A stretch of 47,113 bases of DNA from CAZYBU01 sp964645775. GTDB lineage: Bacteria > Spirochaetota > UBA4802 > UBA5550. Positions 17,278 through 24,715 of this stretch are shown here, piece after piece. The first letter of the stretch is position 1. Each line of letters opens with the position of its first letter. The translations under genes were made by a program, and so were the position numbers. The notes under the pieces are model-generated. The model was given only the letters and a program-made list of their open reading frames with translations, did not search any database and was not told where the DNA came from. The stretch lies in NCBI GenBank assembly GCA_964645775.1, contig CAZYBU010000026.1, positions 1 through 47,113 of the forward strand, in the 5' to 3' direction.

Positions 17278-17298
17278 ACGATAAATCGGGAGGCGCCC

Positions 17299-17928
17299 AT
17301 GGAAGAGAAGGAGCGAAATGTAGGAAATATATTCACTGACTTCGGGTTTTACCTTCTCCTTGCCCTTGTTATAGATTTTATGCTTCATTTCACCGTCCAG
17401 GCCCTGACCCTGGTTTTTCTGCGGGAAAAGGCGGAGCTCGTTTTCTCCGCCCGGTTTTTTGAGCAGCTTTTCTCTCTGCAGGCCCTTCCCAATCTCATCA
17501 CCTATCTTCTTCTGTTACTCGTTGTTCTCTGGCTTTTTAGAAGAACACGATCCATTATTGAAGGTCTTAATCGGGAACAGCTTAAGCGCGAACGGGACCG
17601 GGCTGTACTGGAAACATCCCAGAGACTTACCGGTACGGTAATCGAATCCCTTGCCCGGAATAACAACGATATCCAGTCCTGGATAGCATCAAAAAGGATG
17701 AAGGGAGAGAGAGTCCCGAGAAAGGTGGAAGTACCGAGCAGAAGAATAAGTCATACTCTGGCTCTACTCTCTGAAGTGAGTTTCCTGAGACCTTATAACG
17801 GGGCGGACAGTGATCTGGATTCATTTACCAGCCATATCGAGGAGAAGCTTCAGGATATCGAACGAAACTCCTCGAATAATAGAGACCATCCAGTGGAGGA
17901 ATCCACCTCTATACCCAGCGCGATGTAG
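17299..17928 (+). CDS. Membrane protein with C-terminal coiled coil, function unknown
   Basis: A 209-residue protein that I do not recognise. Two membrane helices are visible (about 15-40 and 62-82), with a short stretch between. After the second helix comes a basic, charged region with a coiled-coil pattern (about 83-125: RTRSIIEGLNREQLKRERDR) and a polar tail of about 80 residues ending in a disordered Ser/Asn-rich stretch. GGGAGGCG precedes the ATG. It is divergent from the HIT gene, and its end overlaps the 3' end of the opposite small HTH gene by about 20 bases. A membrane-tethered scaffold is conceivable. Confidence 0.7.
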   Translation: MEEKERNVGNIFTDFGFYLLLALVIDFMLHFTVQALTLVFLREKAELVFSARFFEQLFSLQALPNLITYLLLLLVVLWLFRRTRSIIEGLNREQLKRERDRAVLETSQRLTGTVIESLARNNNDIQSWIASKRMKGERVPRKVEVPSRRISHTLALLSEVSFLRPYNGADSDLDSFTSHIEEKLQDIERNSSNNRDHPVEESTSIPSAM

Positions 17929-18136
17929 CGTGCTGAATGCCTTCCCTTGAAATCTGGAAGCCCTCCGGGTGCTCATCCACAAGAATTCTGTTTTTCAGGT
18001 CCTCCGCCAGGGAACGCAGTTCCCATGCGGGTATTCCCAGCTTGATCTCGAGCTCGTAGAGCGAGGCGAAGGAACCGTCCCGGGTCATGTCATAGAGCTC
18101 AAGGAGGAGACGCTCACTCCGGCTTTCAGGTTTCAT
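17909..18136 (-). CDS. Small winged-helix-like protein
   Basis: A 75-residue protein. The pattern SLYELEIKLGIPAWELRSLAEDLKNRILVDEHPEGFQISREGIQHA matches a helix-turn-helix followed by a beta wing, as in small MarR- or ArsR-like DNA-binding units. AGGAGGG lies 6-7 bases upstream of the ATG, within the end of the EamA gene. It is the last gene of the ArsC-EamA group and overlaps tail-to-tail with the membrane protein gene on the other strand. It may be a regulator of this group, but could bind proteins instead. Confidence 0.65.
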   Translation of the reverse strand: MKPESRSERLLLELYDMTRDGSFASLYELEIKLGIPAWELRSLAEDLKNRILVDEHPEGFQISREGIQHATSRWV

Positions 18137-18137
18137 G

Positions 18138-19046
18138 CTAAAGCCCTCCTCTGTGAAAGGGAAAGAAACGTATGGGGATATGGGTTATTATGATACCGGC
18201 TGTAAGCAGGAGAAGTGTGACAAGAATTACGGGATTAATCGGTTCCCCCAGGATAAGAAAGCTGAAGTATACGCCGGAAACAGGCATGATAAAAATCAGC
18301 GAATGGAGGGAGACCGCCCCGTATTTTCTCAGCAATGTGTTCCAGATAACGAACCCCATGGAGCCGGTCAAAACCTGGTAGAGAAGGGCCACCAGTACAC
18401 GGGGTGTCTGTTTCGGTATCATGACCGGGTCAAAGATGAGAGCAAGAGCCCACAGGAAGGGTAGGGCAAAAAGAATAGGATAGAGGACCACCTGGAAAGG
18501 TTGAAGGTGGGGGAGAATCTTCTTTATAAGAATTGTGTTACCGGCCCAGATCAGAGTCGTAGCAAGAACCGCCAGGTCTCCCGGCTGGATGCCGCTTCCC
18601 ATAAGCTCCGAGGGGGCGAGCATGAGAGTTATCCCGGTAAAGCCGAGCAGGATACCGGTTGCTTTCCTCAGGGTGATGCGGTCATCCGGCAGGGTAAAAT
18701 GGGCCATCATCATGATTAAAAATGGTAACAGGTTAACAATAAGTGTTACCCTCGAAGCGTCGGTATGCCCGATTCCCAGGTAAAAAAGGCTTATCTGAAC
18801 CGTGAAGATGGCGCTTATGAGGAGAAGAGGCCATCGATACTCCCCTGAAATGGATAGTTTTCTTCCGGTTAACAGAACCCATCCCAGTATCAGAAGAACG
18901 GAGAGGGTCATCCTGGATGCCGCCAGGGTGTAGATGCCAAAGCCTTCAAGACCTACTTTGATGGCGACGGCATTGGCCCCGAAAGCCGTCACGACAAGAA
19001 GGGCAGGAATGATCATCAGGGGCGGAAGGGAACCGGCGGCGTTCAA
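18138..19046 (-). CDS. EamA/DMT-family membrane transporter
   Basis: A 302-residue integral membrane protein of the drug/metabolite transporter superfamily with two EamA repeats of five helices each. The first repeat contains ASRMTLSVLLILGW and SLFYLGIGHTDASRVTLI, the second ATLIWAGNTILIKKIL and GEPINPVILV. Substrate is unknown; relatives export amino acids, nucleosides or metabolites. The start is a TTG at 19046, supported by GGAG 8 bases upstream; an in-frame ATG about 10 codons later is the alternative. It follows the ArsC-like gene by four bases. Confidence 0.9.
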   Translation of the reverse strand: MNAAGSLPPLMIIPALLVVTAFGANAVAIKVGLEGFGIYTLAASRMTLSVLLILGWVLLTGRKLSISGEYRWPLLLISAIFTVQISLFYLGIGHTDASRVTLIVNLLPFLIMMMAHFTLPDDRITLRKATGILLGFTGITLMLAPSELMGSGIQPGDLAVLATTLIWAGNTILIKKILPHLQPFQVVLYPILFALPFLWALALIFDPVMIPKQTPRVLVALLYQVLTGSMGFVIWNTLLRKYGAVSLHSLIFIMPVSGVYFSFLILGEPINPVILVTLLLLTAGIIITHIPIRFFPFHRGGL

Positions 19047-19050
19047 ATGA

Positions 19051-19404
19051 TCAGCTCCAGGTCTTTTTGAAAGAATCTTCCCGGAAACCGGCCGTAGCCC
19101 TGGTGTTGTCCGTTACCAGGGGACGTTTAATTAAACGACCGTTGCCGGCCAAAAGAGCGAAACAGTCATTATCATTCATCGCCGGGAGCTTCTCCTTCAG
19201 GTTCTGGTCTCTGTATTCCTTTCCGCTGGTGTTAAACATCTTTCTGACCGGGACCCCGGAAAGTTTTGATATCTCCTTTAACCGGGTAATGGATGGAGGG
19301 TTTTCGGTAACATCCACGAATTTGAAATCAAGCCCCATCTCCTGCAGAGCCTTTTCACCCTTGCGGGAAGTACCGCATTTTTTGTATCCGTAAAAAGTAA
19401 TCAT
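19051..19404 (-). CDS. ArsC/Spx-family protein
   Basis: A 117-residue thioredoxin-fold protein. The N-terminal CGTS (Cys10) takes the place of the CxxC or CxxS active site. The late LIKRPLVTDNTRATAGF matches the conserved RP motif of the ArsC/Spx/YffB family. Members include arsenate reductases and the RNA-polymerase-binding Spx; no typical second arsenate-reducing cysteine is evident, so it is probably a YffB-like protein of unknown redox role. GGGAGG precedes the ATG by 9 bases. It heads a three-gene group with EamA and the winged-helix protein. Confidence 0.88.
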   Translation of the reverse strand: MITFYGYKKCGTSRKGEKALQEMGLDFKFVDVTENPPSITRLKEISKLSGVPVRKMFNTSGKEYRDQNLKEKLPAMNDNDCFALLAGNGRLIKRPLVTDNTRATAGFREDSFKKTWS

Positions 19405-19549
19405 CGCATTGTTCCTCCCTTGATATCAGGTGACAGCCTGAAAATCACATAGATCTTTTGCAAGGCTAAAATACGGAAAGATGATGTAAAGGGCGTATAA
19501 AATGATTGACTCTCCTGCATTTTGGCTCTCCATCGGGGAAGGAGGCTGC

Positions 19550-22087
19550 ATGGTATATCGAAGAGACTACACTCCGCCTGATTTTCTGATACCTGAAATT
19601 GAGCTTACATTTCATCTTGATCCTGATGAAACCCGGGTCTATTCAAGAATGAAGGTCCGGGCCAACGGTTCCGCGAAACACCGGCTTGATCTTCACTGCA
19701 GAGTCGATGAACTCGTTGATCTTCGAGTGGATGGTGAGTCTGTTTCTTACAAGCTGAATGATGATATCTGTTCGGTCCCTGTGCCCCGGGAGAACTTCGA
19801 GGTGGAGACAGAGGTTATCCTGCGCCCCTCCCGAAACCGCGCCCTTGAAGGTCTCTATCTTTCCGGGAACATCCTCTGCACGCAGAATGAACCTGAGGGA
19901 TTCCGGAGGATAACACCGTTTATCGACAGGCCGGACAACCTGACCCGTATTACGACACGTATCGTCGCCGACCGGGAACGGTTTCCTCTCCTGGTGTCAA
20001 ACGGGAACCTGGTCGAATCGGAACAGCTCGATCTGAACCTTCATAGCGTGACATGGGAAGATCCTTTCCTTAAGCCGACCTATCTTTATGCTCTGGTGGC
20101 CGGTGATCTGGATGTTATTAACGATACATTTATTACCCTTTCCGGGAAAGAGGTCGATCTGCGGATTTATTCCGATCCGGGGCGTTCCGAACTATGCCGT
20201 CACGCTATGGAGGCCCTGAAGAAGGCCATGGACTGGGACGAGAAACGCTTCGGCTTAGAGTATGACCTGGATACCTATATGATCGTTGCTGTCGATTCAT
20301 TCAACATGGGCGCCATGGAGAACAAGGGGCTGAACATATTCAATTCCAGATATATCCTTGCTGATCCTGATACCGCCACGGACTCGAATTATCTCGCTAT
20401 CGAACGGGTTGTGGGTCACGAATACTTTCATAATTGGACGGGAAACCGGATTACATGCCGGGACTGGTTTCAACTCACACTTAAAGAGGGGCTTACGGTT
20501 TTCCGGGACCAGGAGTTCAGTTCAGACGTGCAGTCCCGCCCTGTGACCCGTATCCAGGAGGTCAACCTGCTGAGAACCGTGCAGTTTTCGGAGGACGCGG
20601 GTCCCAATTCCCATCCCATTCGACCTGATCGATACGAGGAGATTAATAACTTCTATACGATGACGGTTTACGAGAAGGGGGCCGAGGTCATCCGGATGAT
20701 CCATGCGCTTCTGGGTGAAGAGCTGTTCATAAAGGGAATCGACCTTTACCTCAGACGCCACGACGGAGAAGCGGTTACCTGCGAAGATTTTCTAAAGGCC
20801 ATGGAAGACGCATCGGGCCGCGACCTGGGGACGTTCAGTCGCTGGTACACTCAGTCCGGTACTCCCAGGGTTCGAGTCAAAAGAGAATACGATTATGACG
20901 AGGGACTGCTGAGGCTGGTTCTTGAACAGTATACTCCCTCCACAGCGGATCAGGATGAGAAACAATCCCTGCATATACCTTTGAGGGTTGCTGTGGTTGG
21001 TCCAGGAGGCGTGGATGAGGATAAACTCATAGAGCTAACGTCTGAAAAACAGGAATTCCTCTTCAGGTATAACGAAAATTGCGTGCTTTCCCTGAATCGT
21101 GGTTTTACGGCCCCGGTCATACTGGAAGACCCTGAAGGGGAAGAAGAGGTGCTTAAGAGATTTCGCATGGATGATGATCCTTTCAACCGTTGGGATGCCG
21201 GTCAGGAACTTTTCATGAATATGATAAAGAATGGAGAGGAGCCGGAGGATGAGCTGCTGGAGGCAATTCGCGCCATTCTCGAATCAGATTCCGACCCCCT
21301 TTATCGCTCCCTGCTTCTTTCCCTGCCGCCGGAAGAGAGGATAGCGCAGGTTTCCACCCCTCCCGATTTTACAGCCATTCACAGGTCGAAGGAACATCTT
21401 AAAACCAAACTTGCCCGGAAACTCGAATCCTCATTTCAAAAGGCGCTGGAGAAAAACCGTGTGGAGGGAGAGTACCGGCCGGTCGTGGAGGATGCCGGTA
21501 AACGGGAACTCCAGAGGATATCCCTCGATTTTCTTGTGGCGACGGGAGAAGAGGCTTACTGCGAACTGGCCCGGGACATGTATCATACGTCGGAAGATAT
21601 GACCGGACGGATGGGGGCCCTTTCCGTGCTTATGAGGACCAAAGAGGACTGGGCGAAACCGGTCCTGGAAGACTTTTACGCTCGGTGGAAAGGCTCCATG
21701 CTTGTTATGATGAAATGGCTGGCTCTTCAGGCCTCCAGTCCCCTTCCCGGCAGGGTCGAAAAAGTCCTGGAGCTTGAAAAGAGTGATGTCTTTGATGAGG
21801 GGGTCCCCAATCTTGTACGTTCCCTCTATGGAAGTTTCTCGCAGAATCTGGCGCATTTTCACGCTGATGACGGTTCCGGGTATCGTCTCATAGGGGAACG
21901 GATACGTCGCCTCGATCCTCATAATCCACAGATCGCCTCCGCGCTGGCAGGGAGCTTTCATCTGGTCGAGAAGGTGGACGAGAAACGAAGAAGCCTCATG
22001 AAGGAGGTACTTGAAGAAATACTTGATATGGAGAACCTTTCCAGAAATACAGGTGAGATCGTTCATAAAACCCTTTCCCGGATATAA
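19550..22087 (+). CDS. pepN: Aminopeptidase N (M1 zinc metallopeptidase)
   Basis: An 845-residue cytoplasmic enzyme that removes N-terminal residues from peptides. The N-terminal beta domain starts YRRDYTPPDF as in gamma-proteobacterial PepN. The exopeptidase motif GAMEN and the zinc site HEYFH (His290, His294), then WTGNRITCRDWFQL and LKEGLTVFRDQEFS, are near-identical to the PepN consensus. An Ig-like DUF3458 domain and a helical C-terminal arch follow. Length is slightly below E. coli PepN (870). I choose ATG 19550 for its AGGAGG and fit with the family start; an in-frame ATG at 19502 would add 16 residues without matching it. It may process peptides brought in by the importer at 1464, by inference only. 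Confidence 0.96.
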   Translation: MVYRRDYTPPDFLIPEIELTFHLDPDETRVYSRMKVRANGSAKHRLDLHCRVDELVDLRVDGESVSYKLNDDICSVPVPRENFEVETEVILRPSRNRALEGLYLSGNILCTQNEPEGFRRITPFIDRPDNLTRITTRIVADRERFPLLVSNGNLVESEQLDLNLHSVTWEDPFLKPTYLYALVAGDLDVINDTFITLSGKEVDLRIYSDPGRSELCRHAMEALKKAMDWDEKRFGLEYDLDTYMIVAVDSFNMGAMENKGLNIFNSRYILADPDTATDSNYLAIERVVGHEYFHNWTGNRITCRDWFQLTLKEGLTVFRDQEFSSDVQSRPVTRIQEVNLLRTVQFSEDAGPNSHPIRPDRYEEINNFYTMTVYEKGAEVIRMIHALLGEELFIKGIDLYLRRHDGEAVTCEDFLKAMEDASGRDLGTFSRWYTQSGTPRVRVKREYDYDEGLLRLVLEQYTPSTADQDEKQSLHIPLRVAVVGPGGVDEDKLIELTSEKQEFLFRYNENCVLSLNRGFTAPVILEDPEGEEEVLKRFRMDDDPFNRWDAGQELFMNMIKNGEEPEDELLEAIRAILESDSDPLYRSLLLSLPPEERIAQVSTPPDFTAIHRSKEHLKTKLARKLESSFQKALEKNRVEGEYRPVVEDAGKRELQRISLDFLVATGEEAYCELARDMYHTSEDMTGRMGALSVLMRTKEDWAKPVLEDFYARWKGSMLVMMKWLALQASSPLPGRVEKVLELEKSDVFDEGVPNLVRSLYGSFSQNLAHFHADDGSGYRLIGERIRRLDPHNPQIASALAGSFHLVEKVDEKRRSLMKEVLEEILDMENLSRNTGEIVHKTLSRI

Positions 22088-22115
22088 GGAAAGGTGAAAA
22101 CCGGAGGAAAGGATT

Positions 22116-23216
22116 ATGACTGAAACCGTAACAGACACCGAGAAGGGCGTGAAAGTACCGAAAGAGAATGAGGGAGCTCTGATACTTCTCACGGGTGGAG
22201 CGGGATGTATGGGGCAGGCCCTGGTTCGGGAATTGCGCAGGTGGAGAAGTGACGGCAGGATAGACTGCCGCCTCAGGGTCTACGACAGGGTAAACCGGAA
22301 TTACGAGGATGACTGGGTCGAGAATATCGTTGCCGATGTCAGGGACTACGATTCCCTGAAAGAGGCCATGAAGGGGTGTCTCCTTGTTATAAACGCTGCG
22401 GCTCAGATAGACTGGGGAAACACGCCTGAAGAAGAGGTACGTTCTGTAAATATTACGGGAACAGAAAACGTTATCCGGGCATGCAGGGAGACAGGCGTGA
22501 ATCTGCTTCTCCATACGAGCACTCTTGATGTCATGTATGAATCTAAACCGATGATAAACGTCGACGAGGAGGACCCATATCCGGAAGGTTCCGGCGGATT
22601 ATATCCGGATACCAAGAGAGACGGAGAACGGCTGGTTATGGCGGCAAACGGATCGGACCTGATGACCGTGGTTCTCCGTCCTGGAGGCATGTGGGGAGAG
22701 GCCGACCCCTACCATATAACGGAACTTTATAAAATCGCGGCGAGTAAGGCCATGCCCTTCAGGATCGGAAGCGGAAGTGCCGTGTTTCAGTACCTCTATG
22801 TCGGCAACGCCGCCCACGCCCACCTGATTGTCATGGAGAAGATGCTCCAGGGTAACAGGAATATGGCTGGAAAGGCGTATCACATAACGGATTTTCCGGC
22901 GGAGAATTTTTTTGATCTCCCGAACAGGATTCTGGAGCCCCTGGGTATTCCTCTGCCACCGAAAGGTAAATGGGTACCCTGTCCCCTGATGTATGCGGTG
23001 GGTGCGATGGCTGAAGGACTGGCCTGGCTTCTCAGGCCGGTGGTAAAACTGCAACCGGCCATAACCCGCTCCAGTGTCCGATTTGTGTGTGTAACCATGA
23101 CAACCCGGGGAGAACGTCTGAAAAATGACGCGGGATACGAACCGGTCTATTCCCTGGAAGAGGCCGTTGAACGGACCGTCGAGTGGTTCCGTCTCCATGG
23201 TCCGGTTGAGGAATAA
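22116..23216 (+). CDS. NAD(P)-dependent epimerase/dehydratase, 3-beta-HSD-like extended SDR
   Basis: A 366-residue extended short-chain dehydrogenase. The Rossmann motif is TGGAGCMG (GxxGxxG, residues 27-33) and the catalytic pair YxxxK is in LYPDTKRDGER. Segments VVLRPGGMWG and YVGNAAHAHL are typical of 3-beta-hydroxysteroid dehydrogenase/isomerase-like and sterol- or hydroxysteroid-related family members. Bacterial relatives act on varied sugars, lipids or terpenoids, so the substrate cannot be set. CGGAGGAAAG precedes ATG 22116. It lies between PepN and a lipoprotein amidase, with three bases to the latter. Confidence 0.88.
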   Translation: MTETVTDTEKGVKVPKENEGALILLTGGAGCMGQALVRELRRWRSDGRIDCRLRVYDRVNRNYEDDWVENIVADVRDYDSLKEAMKGCLLVINAAAQIDWGNTPEEEVRSVNITGTENVIRACRETGVNLLLHTSTLDVMYESKPMINVDEEDPYPEGSGGLYPDTKRDGERLVMAANGSDLMTVVLRPGGMWGEADPYHITELYKIAASKAMPFRIGSGSAVFQYLYVGNAAHAHLIVMEKMLQGNRNMAGKAYHITDFPAENFFDLPNRILEPLGIPLPPKGKWVPCPLMYAVGAMAEGLAWLLRPVVKLQPAITRSSVRFVCVTMTTRGERLKNDAGYEPVYSLEEAVERTVEWFRLHGPVEE

Positions 23217-23219
23217 TGC

Positions 23220-24626
23220 ATGCGAAGAACTCTGACCTTCATAATGCTTTTCTTCCTGAACGGATGTGTCGCAGAAGAGATACCCATGCCCGAAAAGGAG
23301 AAGCTTCTCTCCCTGCATGAATCGTATCATGATTACATTCAGGTGACCAGGGAGCATGTGTCAACATACAAGTCTGCCGGGATGAAACGGCTGGGGATAC
23401 CAGAGTGCAGGGTCTACAGGGAGGAGGTTCCGCTTTTTCTTGACCTTGTCCGTTATGGTGATCCGACCCGGGTCGGCGAAATCTACAGAGAAAAAGGGGG
23501 GAGACGGTTCGACCAGGAGACCCGAAACCTCATTCACAGATGGAAAGAGGAAGCCCTTCTGCGTCACGTGAAAACGGGCAGGGGATACCTGGATGGAATC
23601 CGCATAGCTCTTGATCCGGGACACACGGCCGGCAGTTACGAGGAAGCTATACGGGAACGTAAATATATCTGGTTGAATACAGGTGAGGGACGACTCCATA
23701 TCTTCGAGGCGGAGTTGAATCTCCTGACGGCCCGTGTTCTGAAAAAGATGCTGGAGAGAGAAGGGGCCCGGGTCTTTCTGGCCCGGACGGGACCCGGTTC
23801 AGTTATCGGAGAGAGTTTTGAGGATTGGGTCAGGCATTCCATGAACAGGGACCTGAGCCGAATGGTCCGGGAGGGGGATATTGACAGGAACACGGCCCGG
23901 TATATTCGAGGCAGAGCGGGAGAAGAGGCGAGGTACAGGTTTTTCCTGAGGGAGGTAGACAGGCCGAAAAGAGCGGAGATGATCAACGCATTTTCTCCCC
24001 ACGTTACCATCAGTATGCATTATAATGCCACGCCGGCGCCCGCTTCTCACTACATAGACAAGGTAGTTCGAATACGCTCCATCGTCAACGGGGAAAAGGA
24101 TGTTGATAAAAAGGTTGAGATGATAAGGGACGTGGTCATGGAGACCGCTTCAACGAGGGATGATTATCATATCGTTTTTATCCCCGGCGCTTTCATGAAA
24201 AGGGAGCTTTCAAAACCGAGGGACAGGCTGGCCTTCCTCCGGCTTCTTCTGTCGGATGATATGGAGCGATCCATGGAACTGGCGAAGGAGGTGAGTCGCC
24301 TCTTTGAGAAACGACTTAATGTTCCGCCTGTTCCTGCTTCATACGAGCAGTTTGGTCATTCACTTTCGGCAGGCGTTCCCGGTGTCTTTGCCCGGAACCT
24401 GAGGATGACCCGGCTTGTCTCCGGACCCGTTATACTGGGCGAACCTCTGCTGCAGAATAACGCTCATGAAGCGAGGAGTCTGGCCAGAAGGGATATCTAT
24501 TATCATGGGATAAGGATTAACAGGCGTATACTTGATGTGGCCCGCTGCTATTTCCGGGCCGTAAGGAATTACGTCAGGAAGTATCCCCCTGTCAGGGAGG
24601 GGGAGAGAGAGACAGGACGCCGATGA
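23220..24626 (+). CDS. Lipoprotein N-acetylmuramoyl-L-alanine amidase (Amidase_3-like) with large insertion
   Basis: A 468-residue exported protein. The signal ends in LNGC, giving lipid-attached Cys16. A helical region (about 20-120) precedes the amidase domain. Zinc ligands appear as His135 (LDPGHTAG), Glu163 (FEAELNL) and His267 (ISMHYNA); the usual catalytic glutamate is probably in PVILGEPLLQN near residue 405. Between Glu163 and His267 is a roughly 60-residue arginine-rich insertion, longer than in AmiA-type enzymes. The enzyme would cleave the amide between N-acetylmuramic acid and L-alanine in peptidoglycan. The unusual insertion could be a regulatory helix like that of AmiB/AmiC. Confidence 0.82.
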   Translation: MRRTLTFIMLFFLNGCVAEEIPMPEKEKLLSLHESYHDYIQVTREHVSTYKSAGMKRLGIPECRVYREEVPLFLDLVRYGDPTRVGEIYREKGGRRFDQETRNLIHRWKEEALLRHVKTGRGYLDGIRIALDPGHTAGSYEEAIRERKYIWLNTGEGRLHIFEAELNLLTARVLKKMLEREGARVFLARTGPGSVIGESFEDWVRHSMNRDLSRMVREGDIDRNTARYIRGRAGEEARYRFFLREVDRPKRAEMINAFSPHVTISMHYNATPAPASHYIDKVVRIRSIVNGEKDVDKKVEMIRDVVMETASTRDDYHIVFIPGAFMKRELSKPRDRLAFLRLLLSDDMERSMELAKEVSRLFEKRLNVPPVPASYEQFGHSLSAGVPGVFARNLRMTRLVSGPVILGEPLLQNNAHEARSLARRDIYYHGIRINRRILDVARCYFRAVRNYVRKYPPVREGERETGRR

Positions 24627-24681
24627 GCCGGTCCCGGAGAAAGAGTTTTACCCGGTTTCCCTGAAATCATTAAAATCCTGC

Positions 24682-24709
24682 TGGACGTAATGGTTTTATC
24701 TGGTACAAT
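24682..24709 (+). promoter_or_regulatory. Promoter placing transcription start at the ATG of the 7TM-DISM gene
   Basis: TGGACG (24682-24687), 16-base spacer, TACAAT (24704-24709). Seven bases after the -10 box comes the ATG at 24716, so the transcript would begin at or next to the start codon. No ribosome site is visible. Confidence 0.5.
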
Positions 24710-24715
24710 GAAACC

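Noticed and set aside
21431..22192. Minus-strand frame of about 253 codons over the end of pepN
   Set aside because: Antisense to the conserved PepN C-terminal domain and to the next gene's start.
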